Part shown: piece after piece, positions 63,114-64,000 of the stretch
Numbering within the stretch: the first letter of the stretch is position 1
Layout: every line of letters starts with the position of its first letter
Origin: Aeromicrobium sp. Root236
GTDB taxonomy: Bacteria; Actinomycetota; Actinomycetes; Propionibacteriales; Nocardioidaceae
DNA: 64,000 nt
Direction of reading: 5' to 3'
NCBI RefSeq assembly: GCF_001428805.1
Contig: NZ_LMIS01000001.1
Span: 2,859,075-2,923,074, forward strand
Notes under the pieces: model-generated
What the model saw: only the letters and a program-made list of their open reading frames with translations
Database searches by the model: none
What the model was told of the DNA's origin: nothing
Program-made: the position numbers and the translations under genes

Positions 63114-64000
63114 GTGCTGCCCACCTTTTCCACCCTCGACCTCCCCGCCTCGCTGATATCCGCGCTGGCACGCCAGGAGATCGTCAACCCCAGTCCCGTC
63201 CAGCAGGCGGTGATCCCCGATGCGCTCGCGGGACGCCACGTGCTGGGCCGCGCTCGTACCGGCTCCGGCAAGACCCTGGCCTTCGGCCTCCCGGTCCTCG
63301 TCCGGCTCGCCGGTCGCACGAGTCGCCCCAAGGCCCCCCGTGGCCTGATCCTGCTCCCGACCCGTGAGCTGGCGACCCAGGTGCGTACGGCCATGGAGCC
63401 GCTCGCGCAGAAGATGGGCCTCCGCCTGACCACGGTCTACGGCGGCGTCCCGATCAACAAGCAGATCAGCACGCTCCGCAACGGCGTCGACATCGTCATC
63501 GCCACGCCGGGCCGCCTGACCGACCTGCTCGATCGTCGCTGCATGACGCTCGACGACATCGAGATCACGGTCCTCGACGAGGCCGACCACCTGTGCGACC
63601 TCGGCTTCTACAAGCCGATCGACGCGCTGCTGACCAAGACCCCCGAGTCGAGCCAGCGGCTGCTGCTGTCGGCGACGCTCGACGGCGACGTCAACAAGCT
63701 CGTCAAGCGCCACCTGCCCAAGCACGTCCTCCACGAGGTCGACTCGGGCGAGAGCGCGGTCGACACGATGGAGCACCACGTGCTCGTCAGTGCCGCGACC
63801 GAGAAGTCCAAGACGGCGTTCGACCTGCTGCGTGCCAACCCGCGCAGCATCGTCTTCACGCGTACGCGTCGCGGGGCCATGCGCCTCGCCCGCCAGCTGA
63901 CCCAGAACGGCATCGAGGCCGTCGACATGCACGGTGACCTCTCGCAGCGTCACCGTGAGCGCAACCTCGAGGCGTTCAGCAGCGGTCGGGCCAGCGTCAT
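63114..64000 (+). CDS. DEAD-box ATP-dependent RNA helicase, 3' end beyond window
   Basis: About 295 codons are visible. Motifs run in order: Q-motif region NPSPVQQAVIP, I (ARTGSGKT), Ia (PTRELA), Ib (TPGR), II (DEAD in VLDEADHLCD), III (SAT), then IV (SIVFTRTRRGA) and part of V. It unwinds structured RNA, often in cold adaptation or ribosome assembly. The GTG at 63114 has GAAGG seven nt upstream; an in-frame GTG at 63081 is an alternative start. The right edge cuts the second RecA domain. Confidence 0.94.
   Translation, partial: MLPTFSTLDLPASLISALARQEIVNPSPVQQAVIPDALAGRHVLGRARTGSGKTLAFGLPVLVRLAGRTSRPKAPRGLILLPTRELATQVRTAMEPLAQKMGLRLTTVYGGVPINKQISTLRNGVDIVIATPGRLTDLLDRRCMTLDDIEITVLDEADHLCDLGFYKPIDALLTKTPESSQRLLLSATLDGDVNKLVKRHLPKHVLHEVDSGESAVDTMEHHVLVSAATEKSKTAFDLLRANPRSIVFTRTRRGAMRLARQLTQNGIEAVDMHGDLSQRHRERNLEAFSSGRASV

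Overview
The window is GC-rich DNA whose gene content points to an actinomycete. Markers are a class E sortase, DUF3151, an SCO4848-type membrane protein, GTG and TTG starts, and many -10 boxes only 6-8 nt before the start codon (leaderless mRNAs). A Nocardioidaceae member such as Aeromicrobium or Nocardioides is my best guess from general familiarity; it was not tested. No rRNA, tRNA, CRISPR array, transposase or phage gene was seen, and no gene-free stretch exceeds 300 bp.

Layout. 1-2.7 kb: a zinc-type CDF exporter (cut by the left edge) with its ArsR repressor, then a patatin-like lipase behind a possible 17-codon leader peptide. 2.7-5.8 kb: hppD (tyrosine catabolism) divergent from an Lrp-type regulator, and a DapC-like aminotransferase ending inside a large palindrome. 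5.9-12.8 kb: a sugar catabolic cluster on the minus strand (LacI, ribulokinase, ChvE-type binding protein, ATPase, permease) with a double LacI-type operator. 13-18.5 kb: a DUF1800/DUF1501 export pair, two tandem DUF4328 membrane proteins with identical flanks but diverged bodies, and an MFS transporter. 18.7-29 kb: a second sugar locus (PfkB kinase, binding protein, MalF, MalG, secreted LmbE deacetylase, GlmS/NagB-II-like SIS protein) divergent from a DeoR regulator and a GH4 6-phosphoglycosidase; together these look like an amino-sugar glycan pathway.

29-39.4 kb is mostly housekeeping and regulation: sortase, pyrE, TrmH methylase, MarR-GNAT fusion, CoA-disulfide reductase type flavoprotein, class II aldolase, a MarR/MFS efflux pair separated by 15-bp iterons, DUF3151, diacylglycerol kinase, EamA permease and a CGNR regulator. 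39.5-54.5 kb holds purine genes (purA, purD, purB, purC, purS, purQ) interleaved with a secreted protein built from three copies of an unrecognised WHQG repeat, a YidC-like protein, a Ser/Thr kinase divergent from an ECF sigma factor, and an acyl-CoA ligase. Three genes beside the sigma factor encode one exported and two transthyretin-fold-like proteins and share an identically spaced promoter motif (CAACY-N16-CATCT). They look like a local ECF regulon and are the strongest candidate here for an undescribed system.

54.5-64 kb: an FtsX-type ABC exporter divergent from a two-component system, an MFS/HxlR pair with nested operators, a truncated hemoglobin, a stand-alone OLD-type TOPRIM protein, small proteins, and a DEAD-box RNA helicase cut by the right edge. 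Two copies of a long hairpin element (54.5 and 59.3 kb) sit between convergent genes and look like a dispersed repeat family.
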